Positions 62,686 through 64,000 of a DNA stretch of 64,000 bases are shown here, in pieces. Source of the DNA: Vibrio rhodolitus (GTDB taxonomy: Bacteria; Pseudomonadota; Gammaproteobacteria; Enterobacterales; Vibrionaceae); contig NZ_QLYZ01000001.1 of the NCBI RefSeq assembly GCF_003350325.1, positions 396,881 through 460,880 on the forward strand. The letters run 5' to 3'. The translations under genes and the position numbers were made by a program. Numbering within the stretch: position 1 is the stretch's first letter; every line of letters starts with the position of its first letter. The notes under the pieces were generated by a model. It was given only the letters and a program-made list of their open reading frames with translations, did not search any database and was not told where the DNA came from.

Positions 62686-63732
62686 TTAGCCCTTGTTAGC
62701 TTCGACTCTAAAGCGCCAAAGCGGTAACACACTACTTTTATAATCTTCTGGGATAAAAATAGAGAAACTTTTTGCTTCTCGACTTGTTTCTACACCAATG
62801 ACTTTTCCGTTGTCTTCCGTAGCGGCTTTGTACATCGATGAAATCATAGAACTGACATAACCCAAAGGATCAAAACCATTTGTGGAATATTCTCCTTCAG
62901 GTTCAAACCTATACTTAATCCCAATGAGTCTGTCTTCCTCAACGACTACTGGAAGCACCTCTGTCTCAGACCAAAAACTATGCATAGCAAAGAAATTTGC
63001 TAACTTCTTCTCCTCTTTGCTCGTCACTAAATTACCAGCGCAATAGCACAAGACATTTTTTATGGTGAAGTTGGTCTCACCATTTTTTTCATTGTAATGA
63101 GCTGGTTTAGATGGGTCAGCTACTACGTAAATATCAATCGGTGGTGTAGTAGATAGCCACTCGTCACCTAGTACGAGCATTTCATTTTTCTTCAGAGCTT
63201 CTGGTAAGTCGATAATATAGCGCCCTTTATTCAGCTCAAAACTATCAGGTGATAGAAGAACCCACATATTCATTTTCGAATAATAGATTGCGAACTTTAC
63301 AGGACAGTTTACCAACGAGGCGTACTTTAATACCGACTCAAAGTACTTTCTAGTAAACGAGAACTTATGATGGAAGGGTTCTCTATGATAATTTTTTACC
63401 TCTACTAGAAAAGACGACTTATCATTATCTAGAACAATACGATAATCAGGAATCGTTATATTTTCATTACAATATGCCTCACCACCATCTTCTTGCTTAA
63501 TTAGGCAGCATTTGCCTAACGAAACAGCGACAACGGCAAACATAGATTCAACGCGTTTACCAAAAACTAAGTTTAGATTCTTATGATTTTCAGTTAAAGC
63601 AGCTTTCATCCTTTCCAATACTTGCTCAACCGAACTAGTATCATTTATATCCAAGGCATTTTGAGCACACAACTTAGTGTACAACTCAAATGAATCAAAT
63701 TTTTCCGGATTTCTGGTTATTTTTGTTACCAA
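62686..63732 (-). CDS. PD-(D/E)XK-type putative nuclease (integron cassette)
   Basis: A 348-residue protein with the signature of the PD-(D/E)XK fold: a helix with GKRVESMF (Glu62), PDYRIVL (Pro95-Asp96) and, after about 14 residues, FLVEVKN (Glu111, Lys113). The N-terminal 55 residues are helical and the C-terminal 200 residues match no domain I know (IDIYVVADPSKPAHYNEKNG; GIKYRFEPEGEYSTNGFDP). It is encoded alone in its cassette without a methylase, so a restriction enzyme acting on modified DNA, an antiphage effector or a repair nuclease are all possible. The stop lies inside the interrupted attC. Confidence 0.7.
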   Translation of the reverse strand: MVTKITRNPEKFDSFELYTKLCAQNALDINDTSSVEQVLERMKAALTENHKNLNLVFGKRVESMFAVVAVSLGKCCLIKQEDGGEAYCNENITIPDYRIVLDNDKSSFLVEVKNYHREPFHHKFSFTRKYFESVLKYASLVNCPVKFAIYYSKMNMWVLLSPDSFELNKGRYIIDLPEALKKNEMLVLGDEWLSTTPPIDIYVVADPSKPAHYNEKNGETNFTIKNVLCYCAGNLVTSKEEKKLANFFAMHSFWSETEVLPVVVEEDRLIGIKYRFEPEGEYSTNGFDPLGYVSSMISSMYKAATEDNGKVIGVETSREAKSFSIFIPEDYKSSVLPLWRFRVEANKG

Positions 63733-63756
63733 TTATGCTTCCTATTAAATAAAGAG

Positions 63757-63773
63757 GGCTAACGCCCTGTTCT
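63757..63773 (-). repeat. attC right end, cut by an IS4-like element
   Basis: On the minus strand the segment reads AAGAACAGGGCGTTAGCC, the end of an attC (compare CAGGGCGTTATAC at 61225). Sequence to its right no longer matches attC. Confidence 0.6.
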
Positions 63774-64000
63774 TAAGAATCCCCTCATAATTTCCATATA
63801 AAACAATGAGTAGACGCACATCGCTCATTCTGATCTAATGAATTTCGCCAAAAACACACCTGATTAAATGGATTTAATAGGAATTCCTAACGATGCGCGA
63901 TGTTCAAATTCTACAGCAAACTATCGAAAACCAGTGCCCAAACATTCACAAAAAACGACTTAGATCTCTGATGCTTGCAACTAAAACGGTACTCGATGGT
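63774..64000 (+). mobile_element. IS4-like element, left end (continues past the window)
   Basis: Starts about where attC similarity stops and includes the beginning of a transposase gene. The terminal inverted repeat cannot be checked since the right end is outside. Confidence 0.55.
63893..64000 (+). CDS. IS4-family transposase, N-terminal part
   Basis: 36 codons to the window end (MRDVQILQQTIENQCPNIHK at the start, then RLRSLMLATKTVLDG), resembling the N-terminus of IS4-type transposases. The catalytic residues lie outside the window. Confidence 0.65.
   Translation, partial: MRDVQILQQTIENQCPNIHKKRLRSLMLATKTVLDG

Larger units (their letters stand above)
61225..62691 (-). repeat. attC site of the PD-(D/E)XK cassette, interrupted by an IS1111-type element
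   Basis: Without the insertion the site would be about 127 bases. Outer boxes on the minus strand are GGCTAAC (62685-62691) and GTTATAC (61225-61231); the left arm contains the VCR-like GCGTGGCATT, and the right arm ends CAGGGCGTTATAC. The IS lies between 61250 and 62591. Confidence 0.85.
54288..64000 (-). mobile_element. Chromosomal integron cassette array (distal part)
   Basis: Consecutive small genes on the minus strand are separated by attC recombination sites whose conserved parts resemble Vibrio VCR repeats (e.g. GATTCGCAACGCGTGGCATT on the minus strand at 60475-60494 and 62650-62669). Gene contents (several GNATs, two RidA-type, HAD, nuclease-like, SDR, orphan membrane proteins) are typical of vibrio cassette arrays. 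No integrase is seen; with cassettes reading leftward it should lie to the right of the window, making the left edge the distal end. Confidence 0.9.

Noticed and set aside
1..64000. CRISPR arrays, rRNA genes or a replication origin
   Set aside because: No regularly spaced repeats, no rRNA sequence and no iteron or DnaA-box cluster was found on reading through both strands.

Overview
The window looks like a Vibrio chromosome segment. It carries a complete syp-type polysaccharide locus in the gene order I know from V. fischeri, a NorM efflux gene divergent from riboflavin synthase, a DUF3080 lipoprotein, a periplasmic-type ATP-dependent DNA ligase, GGDEF/EAL genes, and at the right end a stretch of chromosomal integron cassettes with VCR-like attC sites. 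The species cannot be named from the sequence alone.

Layout. 0.2-3.9 kb: chemoreceptor, then a GNAT / Nudix-PAP2 pair. 4.3-7.5 kb: tripartite tricarboxylate transporter (TctC-TctB-TctA). 7.6-11.6 kb: riboflavin synthase, NorM, DUF3080 lipoprotein and DNA ligase. 11.7-13.2 kb: a two-gene operon (a 74-aa protein of unknown function plus a glycosyltransferase) behind a sigma-54-type promoter and a SypG-like enhancer. 13.4-13.6 kb: two tRNA-Val(GAC) genes. 13.7-25.6 kb: xylose / alpha-xyloside use: xylose isomerase, GH31 alpha-xylosidase and a complete CUT1-type ABC importer on the minus strand, a MalY/PatB-type aminotransferase, XylR and xylulokinase. 25.8-44.8 kb: syp exopolysaccharide locus in the order A-B-C-D-(Hpt)-G-H-I-J-K-L-M-N-O-P-Q-R, with sigma-54 promoters before A, I, M and P. 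44.9-54.2 kb: small membrane ORF, DUF3297, pirin, ROK kinase, a GGDEF-EAL protein, a GGDEF protein and a TonB-dependent siderophore receptor. 54.3-64.0 kb: integron cassette array with nearly all genes on the minus strand (RidA, GNAT, HAD, NERD and PD-(D/E)XK type products), broken up by an intact IS1111-type element inside an attC, an IS110-family remnant and the start of an IS4-like element.

How the genes work together. The xyl genes describe import of a xylose-containing oligosaccharide, release of xylose by the GH31 enzyme, isomerisation by XylA and phosphorylation by XylB under XylR. In the syp locus SypR should start the repeat unit on lipid carrier, the glycosyltransferases H/I/J/N/P/Q extend it, SypM acylates it, K flips it, L polymerises it, and O/D/C/B control chain length and export. 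SypG should drive the sigma-54 promoters and the stand-alone Hpt protein should feed phosphate to it.

Most interesting: (1) the operon at 11.8-13.2 kb carries the same enhancer-plus-promoter signature as the syp operons and encodes a SypN paralog, so it looks like an unlinked member of the SypG regulon; (2) an Hpt-only gene sits where I would expect sypE-sypF; (3) the IS1111-type element in an attC has downstream hairpin loops matching both its attC target and its own right end, as expected of a guide (seek/bridge) RNA; (4) two nuclease-like cassette genes. The array integrase is not in this window; given cassette orientation it should lie to the right.
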